DNA from: JARRKC01 sp963723965
GTDB taxonomy: Bacteria; Acidobacteriota; UBA6911; RPQK01; JAPXNP01
Length of the DNA stretch: 64,000 nucleotides
Assembly (NCBI GenBank): GCA_963723965.1
Contig: CAVRSV010000016.1
Span: 232,140-296,139, forward strand
Reading direction: 5' to 3'
This document shows, piece by piece, positions 24,466 through 33,473 of this stretch; the stretch's first letter is position 1, and each line of letters begins with the position of its first letter. The translations under genes and the position numbers were made by a program. The notes beneath the pieces were generated by a model that did not search any database, was not told where the DNA came from, and was given only the letters and a program-made list of their open reading frames with translations.

Positions 24466-26904
24466 ATGACCACTCTTCTGCAGGACTTCAGGTACGGCTT
24501 GCGCATGCTGTTGAAACGACCGGGCTTCACGGCCGTGGCCGTGGGGACGCTGGCTCTCGGCATCGGCGCGACGAGCACCATCTTCAGCTGGATCGACTCG
24601 ACGCTCCTCAATCCCATTCCCGGTCTCTCCGATACGGGCAACCTGGTGACGGTCATGCGGGGGACCATCAGCGAGCATCCCACGCCGCCTTTCTCCTTTC
24701 CCGACTACGTGGACCTGCGCACCCGGAATCAGGCCTTCTCGGGTCTGCTGGCCTATCACGATGACTTCATGTCGCTCACCGGCCGCCAGAAACCGGAACG
24801 GATCTACGGTGCTTTGACCTCCGCCAACTATTTCGCTGTGCTCGGGGTGGAGCCCGCTCTTGGCCGAGGCTTTCAGCCCCAGGATGAAGCGAAGCCGGGG
24901 GGCGCTCCCATTGTGGTGATCAGCTACGCGCTCTGGCAAAACCATTTCGCATCGGACCCCGCGGCCATCGGCCGGACGCTCGAGATCAATCGCCACGGGT
25001 ACACCATCATCGGAGTGGCCCCGAGGCGCTTTCAGGGGTGCAAGACGGGACTTCGCACCGATGTCTGGATACCTCTGGTGATGGAGCGCGAGGTGTGGGG
25101 CTCCAACAACCTCGAGGAGCGTGGGACCTTCTGGCTCAATGTGCTGGGGAGCCTGCGGCCGGGCGTGACGAGCGAGCAGGCGACGGGCGAGTTGAACCTC
25201 CTCATGCAGCACATCGCCGACGACACACCGTCCATCGAGCGGGGACCCAGCCAGATCACCCTCGACCCGCTCTGGCGGTCGCCCTTCGGGGCCAATGTCT
25301 ACCTCTTTCGCACGCTGCCGCTGCTGCTGGGGCTGGCTGCGGTGCTGTTGCTCCTGGCGTGCACCAACGTCGCCAGTCTCCTGCTGGTGCGGTTGGTGCC
25401 GCGGCGGCGGGAGATTGCGCTGCGTCTCTCCCTGGGCGCGAGCCGCGGACGGCTGGTGCGGCAGTTGATGGTGGAAAGCCTGCTCATCGCCCTGGCCGGC
25501 GGAGCGGCGGCCATTCTCCTGACCACCTGGACGGCCCGGCTGTTCGCCAGCTTCTTTCCTCCTACGAGCCTGCCTCTGGTCCTCAACGGACACGTGAGCC
25601 AGAGCGTGATGCTGGTGACGCTGGGAGTCGCCCTTCTGGCCGCCGTCACCTTTGGGACGCTGCCCGCCCTGCGCACGTCGAGTCTGGCGCCGATCGCCGT
25701 ACTGAAGGAAGATGGAGGGAGGACGGCCGGCGGCCTTCACCGCTCCCGCCTCTCGCGGGCGATGGTGGCCGGCCAGATCGCGCTGTCTCTGCTCCTGCTG
25801 ATCACCGCCGGTCTGTTCCTGCGCAGTTTCCTGAACGAGCAGCGGTCCGACCCCGGCTTCGATCCGAACCAGGTGCTCGTCGCCTCCTACGACCTCGGGC
25901 CCGTCGGCTACTCGCGGGACGAGGGAATCGCCTTCGATCAGACGCTCCTGGCCCGGCTCGAGGAGCTGCCCGGCGTCCGGTCGGCGACGCTGGCGGACTT
26001 CTCGCCGCTGAGCTTTACGGTCCACAGCGATCCCGTCCAGCCGGAGGACTACGTGCCCCAGCTGCACGAATCGTTGGAGGTCGACCGCGCCGTCGTCAGC
26101 CCGGAGTACTTTCGGACGTTGCGGACGGAGCTCGTGTCGGGACGCGACTTCACGATCCACGACGACTCCGAGTCGCAGCCCGTGGTCATCGTGAACCAGG
26201 AATTCTGCCGGCGCTACTGGCCGGGCCAGGACCCCATCGGCAAACGCATCACACGGTATGGCCGAACTCTCACGGTGGTGGGCGTGGCCCGCAATGCCAA
26301 GTATCGTCTGCTGCGCTATGCGGAGGCGCCGGCCATTTTCGTGCCCCTGTACCAAAACTACTATAGTCAGTTGACCATCCATCTGCGCGTGGAGGGTGAC
26401 CCGGAGGCGTTCGCTCCGGCAGTGGCCAGGACCGTCGCCCGCATCGACTCCCATCTCCCCCTGTTCGGGGTCACGACGCTGGAAGACAGCATGCAGTTCG
26501 GGAGCATCTTCGAGAGGCTGGCGGCGACGCTGGTGGGCTCCTTTGGTCTGCTGGCGGTGCTGTTGGCCGGAGTGGGGATCTACGGCGTGGTGGCCTTTGC
26601 CACGCGACAGAGGTCGCAGGAGATCGGCATCCGCATGGCACTGGGAGCACGCCGGGGCGACGTCCTCATGATGGTCTTCCGGCAGGGTCTCGAACTGGCG
26701 CTCGTCGGAGTCGGCATCGGCATTGCCGGGGCGCTGGTCCTGACACGCTTCCTGGCCAACCTGCTCTACGGAGTTCAGCCCACCGATCCCCTGACCTTCA
26801 TCGCCGTCTCCCTGCTGCTGATCGCCGTGGCGCTGCTGGCCTGCTACGTTCCTGCCCGCCGGGCCGCCAGCGTCGATCCCATGACGGCGCTGCACTACGA
26901 GTAA
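24466..26904 (+). CDS. Duplicated FtsX/MacB-type orphan ABC permease (acidobacterial ADOP family)
   Basis: 812 residues with two copies of the MacB periplasmic-core plus FtsX permease unit. The N-terminus DFRYGLRMLLKRPGFTAVAV and the transmembrane block LALGIGATSTIFSWID are typical. A second three-helix block lies near residues 285-420, and the final block (LVGSFGLLAVLLAGVGIYGV, then RRAASVDPMTALHYE) closes the protein. No ATPase gene is adjacent, hence orphan. Families of such duplicated permeases are greatly expanded in Acidobacteriota. They probably move macrolides, peptides or lipoproteins, but no substrate is known. ATG 24466 is preferred over an in-frame upstream ATG at 24415 because the family starts at MTTLLQDFRYG. 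Confidence 0.88.
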   Translation: MTTLLQDFRYGLRMLLKRPGFTAVAVGTLALGIGATSTIFSWIDSTLLNPIPGLSDTGNLVTVMRGTISEHPTPPFSFPDYVDLRTRNQAFSGLLAYHDDFMSLTGRQKPERIYGALTSANYFAVLGVEPALGRGFQPQDEAKPGGAPIVVISYALWQNHFASDPAAIGRTLEINRHGYTIIGVAPRRFQGCKTGLRTDVWIPLVMEREVWGSNNLEERGTFWLNVLGSLRPGVTSEQATGELNLLMQHIADDTPSIERGPSQITLDPLWRSPFGANVYLFRTLPLLLGLAAVLLLLACTNVASLLLVRLVPRRREIALRLSLGASRGRLVRQLMVESLLIALAGGAAAILLTTWTARLFASFFPPTSLPLVLNGHVSQSVMLVTLGVALLAAVTFGTLPALRTSSLAPIAVLKEDGGRTAGGLHRSRLSRAMVAGQIALSLLLLITAGLFLRSFLNEQRSDPGFDPNQVLVASYDLGPVGYSRDEGIAFDQTLLARLEELPGVRSATLADFSPLSFTVHSDPVQPEDYVPQLHESLEVDRAVVSPEYFRTLRTELVSGRDFTIHDDSESQPVVIVNQEFCRRYWPGQDPIGKRITRYGRTLTVVGVARNAKYRLLRYAEAPAIFVPLYQNYYSQLTIHLRVEGDPEAFAPAVARTVARIDSHLPLFGVTTLEDSMQFGSIFERLAATLVGSFGLLAVLLAGVGIYGVVAFATRQRSQEIGIRMALGARRGDVLMMVFRQGLELALVGVGIGIAGALVLTRFLANLLYGVQPTDPLTFIAVSLLLIAVALLACYVPARRAASVDPMTALHYE

Positions 26905-26907
26905 TCA

Positions 26908-26928
26908 GTTCCGAGTTCCGAGTTCCGA
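26908..26928. repeat. Heptanucleotide tandem repeat (GTTCCGA x3)
   Basis: Three perfect GTTCCGA units starting 4 nt after the permease stop codon. Confidence 0.85.
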
Positions 26929-26951
26929 GGGCGTGTTGCCCAAAGGGCGGC

Positions 26952-27057
26952 GGCCTCCGATCGGTGTGCGCCCACTGGAGTGAGGTCTCGGCAGCCTGAT
27001 CTCACGCAAAGGCGCGAAGTACGCCACGCCGCAAGGAGATTCTTTGTGGCTGGCGGC
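26952..27057. repeat. Dispersed repeat module 1, copy 1
   Basis: The first 56 bp (beginning GGCCTCCGATCGGTGTGCGC) match 41123-41178 with one mismatch, and a further 50 bp align without gaps but with about a dozen differences. The second half is rich in CGCAAAGGCGC-like units. Both copies lie in spacers that also carry heptamer repeats. Confidence 0.85.
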
Positions 27058-27159
27058 TTTGCGTCCTTCTTTGCGCCGTTGCGTGGAACCAACCCGCCGT
27101 GCATTCGCCTGCCTGCCAGCGTCCGATCCGACACAGCCCTTACCATTCGGACAACCCGC

Positions 27160-27215
27160 ACTTCGCACTTCGCCCTTCGCCGTTCGCCCTTCGGCGTTGG
27201 GCCTTCGCCGTTCGG
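27160..27215. repeat. Heptanucleotide tandem repeat (ACTTCGC / CCTTCGC / CGTTCGC)
   Basis: Eight consecutive heptamers: ACTTCGC twice, then CCTTCGC, CGTTCGC, CCTTCGG, CGTTGGG, CCTTCGC, CGTTCGG. The unit is the complement of the GTGCGAA type seen at 23517. Confidence 0.85.
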
Positions 27216-27273
27216 CTTGGAGAACGGGAGCGCGGGAGCGCGGGAGGACGGGATGCCGCTCCGTATTTCAGAA

Positions 27274-27600
27274 CCCGAACGAAGTGAGGCGCCCCGCGCC
27301 GGGCCCGGAGAACGGGAGGACGGGTCTCGCGAGGGAGGGTGGGAACCGCGTCAGAGCGATTTGGGCAACACGCCCCCGAGTTTCTGGGTTCTGGGAATCG
27401 TGGTGACACGCACGTCATTCGCGCGGCCCGACTCGTCGACCCCGCCCGGGATCGAGAGACAACAGAGCCCGAACGTCAGTGAGGGACCCCCTGCACGGTC
27501 ACCGACACCCCAGCTCCCCACGCCGGGCGAAGGCCACAGTCCGACGGGAACGGTCGGGCCTCGGCGACTGGGCGTTCGCGCGACCCTCACTTCGTTCGGG
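27274..27600. repeat. Three copies of a CCCGAACGAAGTGAGG-type motif
   Basis: Copies are at 27274-27289 (+), 27468-27484 (+, one extra base) and 27585-27600 (inverted). The second and third are in opposite orientation and could pair as a long-range hairpin upstream of ileS. Confidence 0.65.
27333..27380. repeat. Dispersed repeat module 2, copy 1
   Basis: 48 bp beginning GGGAGGGTGGGAACCGCGTC align without gaps to 41272-41319 with a handful of mismatches. Confidence 0.8.
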
Positions 27601-27811
27601 CGCTGACGCTGCAGATCTTGTGACGCCGGTGGAATCTCGGGGCGATCTGTTCAATACTCTTGCCCGTCCGCGGGTGCCCGGCTGCGCCGTGGCGGGGGAT
27701 GCGAGTCGGGCCGTGCGGTTCTGGTAAGCTAAGCATTCGTAACGTTTCGACGGACGCTGAGGGACCGGCACGGGCCGACTCGGTGCTTTTCGCAAGATCA
27801 AGAGGTTCGCC

Positions 27812-30664
27812 ATGAGCGACGAAGGCAAGAAGGACTACAGCGCGACACTGCAACTCCCCAAAACCTCCTTTTCGATGCGGGCCAACCTGCTGCAGGCCGA
27901 GCCCCGGCATCAGGAGCGCTGGGAACGGATGGAGCTGAACCGGCGGATTCAGGAAGAAACGAGCCCGTCCGGGCCCTACGTCTTTCACGACGGACCCCCG
28001 TATGCGAACGGTCCCATTCACATGGGACACCTGCTGAACAAGATTCTCAAGGATCTCGTCGTGAGGTCCCGGCAGATGGAGGGGTACTCGGTCTATTACG
28101 TTCCTGGCTGGGACTGCCACGGGTTGCCCATCGAGCACAAGGTCCTGAAGGAACTGGGCGAACAGAGCCGGACCTTGGGGACGCTGGAGATCCGGCGCCG
28201 CTGCCGGGACTATGCCGAGAAGTACGTCCGGCTCCAGTCCGAGCAGATGAAACGCCTGGGGACGATGGCCGATTACGAGCACCCCTATCTGACCATGCTT
28301 CCCGCCTACGAGGGCGCGGTGCTGGAGGTCTTCGCGGCGCTCGTGGCGCAGGGCATCGTCTACCGCGACGTGAAGCCCGTGCACTGGTCGATCGCCAATC
28401 AGACGGCCCTGGCCGAGGCCGAGCTCGAGTACTACGACCGCACCGACACGAGCGTCTACGTCCTGTTCGAGGTCACCGATGCCTCCCGGCTGCCGGCCTC
28501 GCTGGCGTTGCCCGAGGGGAACTCGGCCTCGCTGATGATCTGGACGACGACCCCCTGGACGCTGCCGGCCAACCTGGCGGTGGCCCTGGCGCCGGCGGCC
28601 CGATACGGGCTGTACCGCGTGCGGGGAGGAGGGCAGGAGCGTTTCATCGTGGTGGCGGAAGAACTGGCCGGCCGGACGCTGGGTCTGACCGAGGGGGCCC
28701 AGTTCGAATTGCTGGGGAGTTGCAGCGGGAGCGAGCTGGCGGCCAGCGGCGCAGCCTATCGGCATCCCTTCATCGACCGCGAGGGGATCCTGGTCACCGC
28801 CGATTACGTCACCCTCGAAGACGGCACCGGTCTGGTGCACACCGCCCCCGGGCACGGCGCCGAGGACTATTACACGGGGATCCAGGCCGGGCTCCCGATC
28901 TACTGTCCGGTGCTGGGCGACGGGACCTTCGACGAGACCGTGCCCGACTGGCTGGTCGGGATCGACGTCTGGAAAGCCAATGGCGTGATCGTGGAGCATC
29001 TGCGCGCGAGCGGGCACCTCTTCTACGATCATCAGTTCCTGCACAGCTATCCCCATGACTGGCGCAGCAAGACTCCGACCATCTTTCGCGCCACCGAGCA
29101 GTGGTTCATCGCCGTCGACAGGCCGTTTGGAGACGAGGGGAAGTCGCTGCGACAGAGGGCCATGAAAGCGGCCACGGACGACATCCGCTTCGTACCCGAA
29201 TGGGGTCGGAGTCGCCTGCAGGGAATGCTCGAGGCACGTCCCGACTGGTGTATCAGCCGGCAGAGAGCCTGGGGTCTGCCGATTCCCGCTTTCCTGGATG
29301 AACAGGGGCGGACCCTTCTGACGGAGCGGTCCGTGCGGGCCATCGCGACCGTCGTGCGCCGGGAAGGTTCGAATTACTGGTTCGAGGCCGGCGTCGAGCA
29401 GCTGCTCGAGGGCTACGATCCGGCCGGCGACGAGCAGGCCCCCGACTGGCTCCGCGAGCGGGGCCGCGCCGGTCTGGCGCCGCTGCGCAAGAGCGAAGAC
29501 ATCTTCGACGTCTGGTTCGAGTCGGGCTCCTCCTGGAACGCCGTGCTTCGGGAGCGTTCCATCGGCTATCCCGCCGACCTCTATCTGGAGGGATCGGACC
29601 AGCATCGCGGCTGGTTCCAGCTCTCCCTGCTGCCCGCCCTGGGAGCCACCGGGGTCTCTCCCTTCAAGGCGGTCCTGACCCACGGTTTCATGGTGGACGC
29701 CGAGGGTCGGAAGATGAGCAAATCACTGGGCAACGCCATCGAGGTCGAGGACATCCTCAAGACCCACGGCGCGGACATCTGCCGCTGGTGGGTGAGCTCC
29801 CTCAACTACACCAACGACATCAAGGTGGACTGGGAGTTCTTCAAGGTCGCCGGCGACGAATACCGCAAGGTCCGCAATACCATCCGATTCCTGCTCGGCA
29901 ACCTGAGCGACTACGATCCCCAACGGGACGAGTACGCCTTCAGCGACGCGGACCGGATCAGCATCGACGGCTGGGCGCTGGCCCGGCTGGCGGCCTTCGT
30001 CCGGGAGGTGCGGGAGGGTTACCGGGAATTCCAGTTCAAGCGGGCCACCGAGGCGATCTTCAACTTCTGCAACGACGATCTGAGTGCGGTCTATCTGGCC
30101 GCCGTCAAGGATCGTCTCTATTGCGACCCGGCGGCGGGACCCCGCCGCCGCCGCACCCAGACGGTGCTCTACCGGATTGCGCGGGACCTGATTCGCACGC
30201 TGGCGCCGATCCTGGTGCACACAGCCGAGGAAGCCTGGCTGGCGCTCGAGGGACGGGAGATGGACGCCGACAGCTCGGTGCACCTCCAGCATCTGCCGGA
30301 TCCGTTCGAATACGAGGCCGGGGATGGCTGGGGCGTGGCCATGGAGTTCCGTTCCCAGGCCCTGAAGGCACTGGAGCTGGCGAAAGCGGGCGAGAATGCT
30401 CTCAAGAACCCCCTGGATGCCGGTCTCGAGGCCACGGTTCCCGCCGCGATGCTGGAACGTCTCGAGCCCTATCGTCCCGAGCTGGTCGATCTGTGCGGCG
30501 TGAGCCGCCTCCGCCTGCAACGGGGCGACGAGCTGCAGGTCACGGTGATCGATCTGCGCGATCAGCCCCGCTGTCAGCGTTCCTGGAAGCGCGACGAAAC
30601 CGTGAGCCTGCGTTCCGACGGAGGCTGGCTCTCCGACCGGGACGCGGCCGTCGTCGGCGTCTGA
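27812..30664 (+). CDS. ileS: Isoleucine--tRNA ligase
   Basis: A 950-residue class I aminoacyl-tRNA synthetase that charges tRNA-Ile in the cytoplasm. The HIGH motif is PYANGPIHMGH (63-73) and the KMSKS loop KMSKSLGN starts at 634. The editing (CP1) domain includes TTPWTLPANLA and GTGLVHTAPGHGAEDY. The anticodon-binding region follows (WALARLAAFVREV). The C-terminal zinc ribbon is degenerate: CxRCW reads CQRSW, and the second cysteine pair is absent (WLSDRDAAVV). Length is close to normal. The start is 5' of the conserved KTSFSMRANL block; no strong Shine-Dalgarno is seen. Confidence 0.97.
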   Translation: MSDEGKKDYSATLQLPKTSFSMRANLLQAEPRHQERWERMELNRRIQEETSPSGPYVFHDGPPYANGPIHMGHLLNKILKDLVVRSRQMEGYSVYYVPGWDCHGLPIEHKVLKELGEQSRTLGTLEIRRRCRDYAEKYVRLQSEQMKRLGTMADYEHPYLTMLPAYEGAVLEVFAALVAQGIVYRDVKPVHWSIANQTALAEAELEYYDRTDTSVYVLFEVTDASRLPASLALPEGNSASLMIWTTTPWTLPANLAVALAPAARYGLYRVRGGGQERFIVVAEELAGRTLGLTEGAQFELLGSCSGSELAASGAAYRHPFIDREGILVTADYVTLEDGTGLVHTAPGHGAEDYYTGIQAGLPIYCPVLGDGTFDETVPDWLVGIDVWKANGVIVEHLRASGHLFYDHQFLHSYPHDWRSKTPTIFRATEQWFIAVDRPFGDEGKSLRQRAMKAATDDIRFVPEWGRSRLQGMLEARPDWCISRQRAWGLPIPAFLDEQGRTLLTERSVRAIATVVRREGSNYWFEAGVEQLLEGYDPAGDEQAPDWLRERGRAGLAPLRKSEDIFDVWFESGSSWNAVLRERSIGYPADLYLEGSDQHRGWFQLSLLPALGATGVSPFKAVLTHGFMVDAEGRKMSKSLGNAIEVEDILKTHGADICRWWVSSLNYTNDIKVDWEFFKVAGDEYRKVRNTIRFLLGNLSDYDPQRDEYAFSDADRISIDGWALARLAAFVREVREGYREFQFKRATEAIFNFCNDDLSAVYLAAVKDRLYCDPAAGPRRRRTQTVLYRIARDLIRTLAPILVHTAEEAWLALEGREMDADSSVHLQHLPDPFEYEAGDGWGVAMEFRSQALKALELAKAGENALKNPLDAGLEATVPAAMLERLEPYRPELVDLCGVSRLRLQRGDELQVTVIDLRDQPRCQRSWKRDETVSLRSDGGWLSDRDAAVVGV

Positions 30665-30695
30665 CTGCCGCGGGTCCCGCGTCCCCGATGCTCTT

Positions 30696-31136
30696 CTACG
30701 GCATCTTCATGCTGTCGTCGAACTGGAACTCCACCTCGACCTTGTCCTTGTCCATGGCGATGGGCGTGGGCATGTTGACGTCCCCAGGCTTGTACAGCGC
30801 AATGGGAGTGCCCGAGGGGGGCGGACCCATCATGGTGTCGTAGTCGCCGTAGGCAGCCACCAGATAGACCTTCTCCTGCGTGAGTCCCGGAACCACGAGC
30901 ACGGCGCCGTTCTCCCGGGCCGAGTCCATGGCGATGGGCATGCTCCCGGTGCTGATGTCGGGAGTGTCGAACACGTAGAGGTGAATGCCGTGGGCAGCGT
31001 CCACCTGGCCGGGGCCCGAGTAGGTGAGCTTCACGCGCAGTTCCCGGGATGAATTCTGGGCGGAAACCGGCGCGAACGCCAGAAGCGCGAGAACGCCCAG
31101 GACCAGTGCAAGCATCGAGAGACGAATGGACTTCAT
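30696..31136 (-). CDS. Small secreted protein of unknown function
   Basis: A 146-residue protein with a signal peptide (LVLGVLALLAFAPVSAQ, cleavage at VSA-QNS). The mature domain is strand-rich: ELRVKLTYSGPGQVDAAHGI, LYVFDTPDISTGSMPIAMDS and LVVPGLTQEKVYLVAAYGDY. It looks like a single immunoglobulin-like or carboxypeptidase-regulatory-like beta sandwich. I do not recognise a named family. It is convergent with ileS and downstream of the MscS gene on the same strand. Confidence 0.7.
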   Translation of the reverse strand: MKSIRLSMLALVLGVLALLAFAPVSAQNSSRELRVKLTYSGPGQVDAAHGIHLYVFDTPDISTGSMPIAMDSARENGAVLVVPGLTQEKVYLVAAYGDYDTMMGPPPSGTPIALYKPGDVNMPTPIAMDKDKVEVEFQFDDSMKMP

Positions 31137-31282
31137 AGTGTCAGATTCTCCTTCCCGTTTCGAACAGCATCATGACAAAGCGGAGCCCGCAGAGAAACCG
31201 AACTCCCGTGAGCGGTCGAATTCGGTCTCCGAGCGGCAGCGTAGGACTTGGGCCGGGCCGTTCGCGCGCTGCTGAAGTAACC

Positions 31283-32413
31283 TTACGTTTCCCGACGCGC
31301 CTTTGTTCCCCGTCGCCGCGACGGCAGTTCTTTGATGTAGAGGTCCCTCTGGGGGAAGGGAATCTCGAGGCCCTGTTCGGCGAGTTTCTTGTAGGCCGCG
31401 GTATTGACGGCATCGAGGGCCCGGCCGCGGCTGGAAGGGTCGTCGATCCAGCAGCGGATCTCGAAATTTAGCGAGGAGTCGCCGAAGGCACGGAACTGGA
31501 CCCAGGGCTCGGGGGTGTCGCAGACCAGCTCCTCGGACTTCGCCGCCTCGACCAGGACCCGCTTGACCAGGTCCACGTCCGATCCGTAGGCGACGCCCAC
31601 GGGGATGCGGAGTCGCTGCTTGATCCAGCGTCCCGAAGATTCGTTGATGATCGTGGAACGGGCGATCGCCGAGTTGGGGACCGTGATCTCGAGGTCGTCC
31701 CGGGTCAGGATGCGGGTGCTGCGCAGTCCGATCTTGGTCACTTTGCCGCGCTCGTCCTTGTTGAGCACGATGTAATCGCCGATCTTGTAGGGAGCATCGG
31801 CCAGGATGGAAATGCCCGCGAAGAGATTGCCCAGGGTCTCCTGTGCGGCCAGACCGACGGCGAGGGCGGCAATGCCGGCCGTGGCCAGCCACCCGATGGG
31901 ATCCACGCCCCAGGAGGCGAGGATGAAATAGACGCCCAGGGCCAGGACGGTCAGTTTGGAGGCGACTTCGAACAGCGGGCGCGTCGCCGGCTGAATGATC
32001 CGACGGCCTCCGGGGGCGAGAGTGACCGAGGAAAGCAGGGTGTTGGCCACGCGCAGGCCGAAGGTGATCCAGATCAGGATGATGAGCGTGGCGAACACAT
32101 TGTTCGTGATCCCGCGAAGGGACCCTTCGTCCTCCGGGAGGATGATGAGGGCTGCAGACAGGAGTCCCAGCAGACTGACCGTCAGGTAGACGGGCCGGTG
32201 CAGCAGGGCCACGATGCGATCGTCGATCTCGGACCGGGTGCGCCGCACCAGTCGCACGACGCCACGCGTGATGAGCCGGTCGGCCAGCCAGGCCGCCACG
32301 AAAAAGACCAGCACCACCACCAGAGCCTGCAGATAGGGGTTCTGTCCGACGAACGCGACGGCATCGCGGACGTGCCCGACCATCGTGTCAATGAGGTTCT
32401 GTTCCGTCTCCAT
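31283..32413 (-). CDS. Small-conductance mechanosensitive channel (MscS family)
   Basis: 376 residues. Helices lie near residues 25-45, 68-90, 100-120 and 145-165. The pore helix and following beta domain read GIAALAVGLAAQETLGNLFAGI, and IGDYIVLNKDERGKVTKIGLRSTRI is the MscS beta domain. The C-terminal alpha/beta domain (IPVGVAYGSDVDLVKRVL, then FEIRCWIDD) completes the vestibule. The channel releases solutes on osmotic downshock. ATG 32413 is chosen because the frame upstream codes for basic, non-conserved sequence. Confidence 0.92.
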   Translation of the reverse strand: METEQNLIDTMVGHVRDAVAFVGQNPYLQALVVVLVFFVAAWLADRLITRGVVRLVRRTRSEIDDRIVALLHRPVYLTVSLLGLLSAALIILPEDEGSLRGITNNVFATLIILIWITFGLRVANTLLSSVTLAPGGRRIIQPATRPLFEVASKLTVLALGVYFILASWGVDPIGWLATAGIAALAVGLAAQETLGNLFAGISILADAPYKIGDYIVLNKDERGKVTKIGLRSTRILTRDDLEITVPNSAIARSTIINESSGRWIKQRLRIPVGVAYGSDVDLVKRVLVEAAKSEELVCDTPEPWVQFRAFGDSSLNFEIRCWIDDPSSRGRALDAVNTAAYKKLAEQGLEIPFPQRDLYIKELPSRRRGTKARRET

Positions 32414-32475
32414 GGCGTTTGGCCGACCCGGGTCCGGACGCCGCGGACTCGTTCTGCGGGACGGCCGGCGGCGGA

Positions 32476-32504
32476 TGGAAATGGGCCGAGTCGACTGGTA
32501 TTCT
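32476..32504 (+). promoter_or_regulatory. Extended -10 promoter for trxB
   Basis: TGGAAA (32476-32481), a 17-nt spacer and TATTCT (32499-32504), with TG at -15/-14 (TGG-TATTCT). The leader then contains CTTTCC, which can pair with the GGAAAG that forms the Shine-Dalgarno of trxB. Confidence 0.5.
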
Positions 32505-32537
32505 ACCTTCTTTCCAGAATCAGGAAAGGTGGCACCG

Positions 32538-33473
32538 ATGGTGAGGAAGACGATCATTCTCGGTTCGGGATGTGCCGGATCCACGGCGGCGATCTATGCC
32601 GCCCGGGCGGACCTCGAGCCTCTGGTCCTGGAGGGTCACGAGCCCGGCGGCCAGCTTTCGCTGACGACGCTGGTCGAGAACTACCCGGGGTTTCCGGAGG
32701 GGATCACGGGCCCCGAACTCGTGGAGAACATGAAGAAACAGGCCCAGCGCTTCGGGGCCGAGTACCGGATGGAACGGGCCCGCCGGGTCGAGGTCGACCA
32801 GCGGCCCTTCGTCGTCGAGACCGACGAAAACCAGTACACGACGCAGTCGATCATCGTGGCCTCGGGGGCCTCGGCCCGCATGCTGGGACTGGAAGGGGAA
32901 CGGCGGCTTCTCGGTTACGGCGTCTCGACCTGCGCGACCTGCGACGGTTACTTCTTCCGCAACCAGCGGGTCGTGGTCGTGGGCGGCGGCGACACCGCCA
33001 TGGAGGACTCCCTCTACCTGACCAAACACGCTTCGCACGTGACCATCATCCATCGGCGCGAAGAGCTTCGGGCCTCCAAGATCATGGCCGAACGGGCCAA
33101 GGAAAACCCAAAAATTTCGTTTCTGTGGGATACGGTCGTGGTCGACATCCTGGATCCCGAGAAGAAGCAGGTGGAAGCGGTCCGGCTCAAGAACGTCAAG
33201 ACCGGCGAGGAGTCGCTGCTCGAGACCGACGGCGTCTTCGTCGCCATCGGTCACAAGCCGAATACGGACATCTTCGAGGGCATCCTGGACCGGGACGAAA
33301 ACGGCTACCTCAAGGTCAGTGAAGGAGCCCGCACCAATGTCGAAGGCATTTTCGCCGCCGGGGACGTGCACGATCACGTTTACCGGCAGGCCGTCACGGC
33401 GGCCGGCGCCGGCTGCCGGGCGGCCATCGAATGCGAACGCTACGTCGGCGCGCTGGAAGCGCAGGTCCGATGA
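32538..33473 (+). CDS. trxB: Thioredoxin-disulfide reductase
   Basis: A 311-residue flavoprotein that uses NADPH to reduce thioredoxin. The FAD-binding loop is modified to LGSGCAGSTAAIYAARA, followed by GGQLSLTTLVENYPGFP. The redox pair is C132-A-T-C135 in STCATCDGYFF. The NADPH domain has VVVVGGGDTAMEDSLYL and the HRREELRASKI arginine cluster. The C-terminal FAD motif is GIFAAGDVHDHVYRQAVTAAG. Length and order are standard for low-molecular-weight TrxB. GGAAAGG precedes the ATG. It overlaps the SDR gene by 4 nt. Confidence 0.95.
   Translation: MVRKTIILGSGCAGSTAAIYAARADLEPLVLEGHEPGGQLSLTTLVENYPGFPEGITGPELVENMKKQAQRFGAEYRMERARRVEVDQRPFVVETDENQYTTQSIIVASGASARMLGLEGERRLLGYGVSTCATCDGYFFRNQRVVVVGGGDTAMEDSLYLTKHASHVTIIHRREELRASKIMAERAKENPKISFLWDTVVVDILDPEKKQVEAVRLKNVKTGEESLLETDGVFVAIGHKPNTDIFEGILDRDENGYLKVSEGARTNVEGIFAAGDVHDHVYRQAVTAAGAGCRAAIECERYVGALEAQVR

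Larger units (their letters stand above)
26905..27811. other. Repeat-rich spacer between the permease and ileS, no gene
   Basis: About 900 bp without a credible gene; the long open frames here are translations of repeats. It contains GTTCCGA heptamers (26908), a dispersed module shared with 41123 (26952), eight TTCGC-type heptamers (27160), G-rich octamer-like units GGGAGCGC near 27226-27262, a second shared module (27333) and three copies of a CCCGAACGAAGTGAGG motif. Confidence 0.7.

Noticed and set aside
24265..26895. 876-codon open frame on the minus strand opposite the duplicated permease
   Set aside because: It is a compositional shadow: Gln/Arg/Gly-rich with no domain, while the plus-strand gene has full family motifs.
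26980..27606. 208-codon plus-strand frame in the repeat-rich spacer
   Set aside because: It is the translation of heptamer and module repeats, with low-complexity Ser/Pro/Arg text and no homologous look.
27587..29683. 698-codon minus-strand frame opposite ileS
   Set aside because: High-GC antisense shadow. IleRS on the plus strand is unmistakable.
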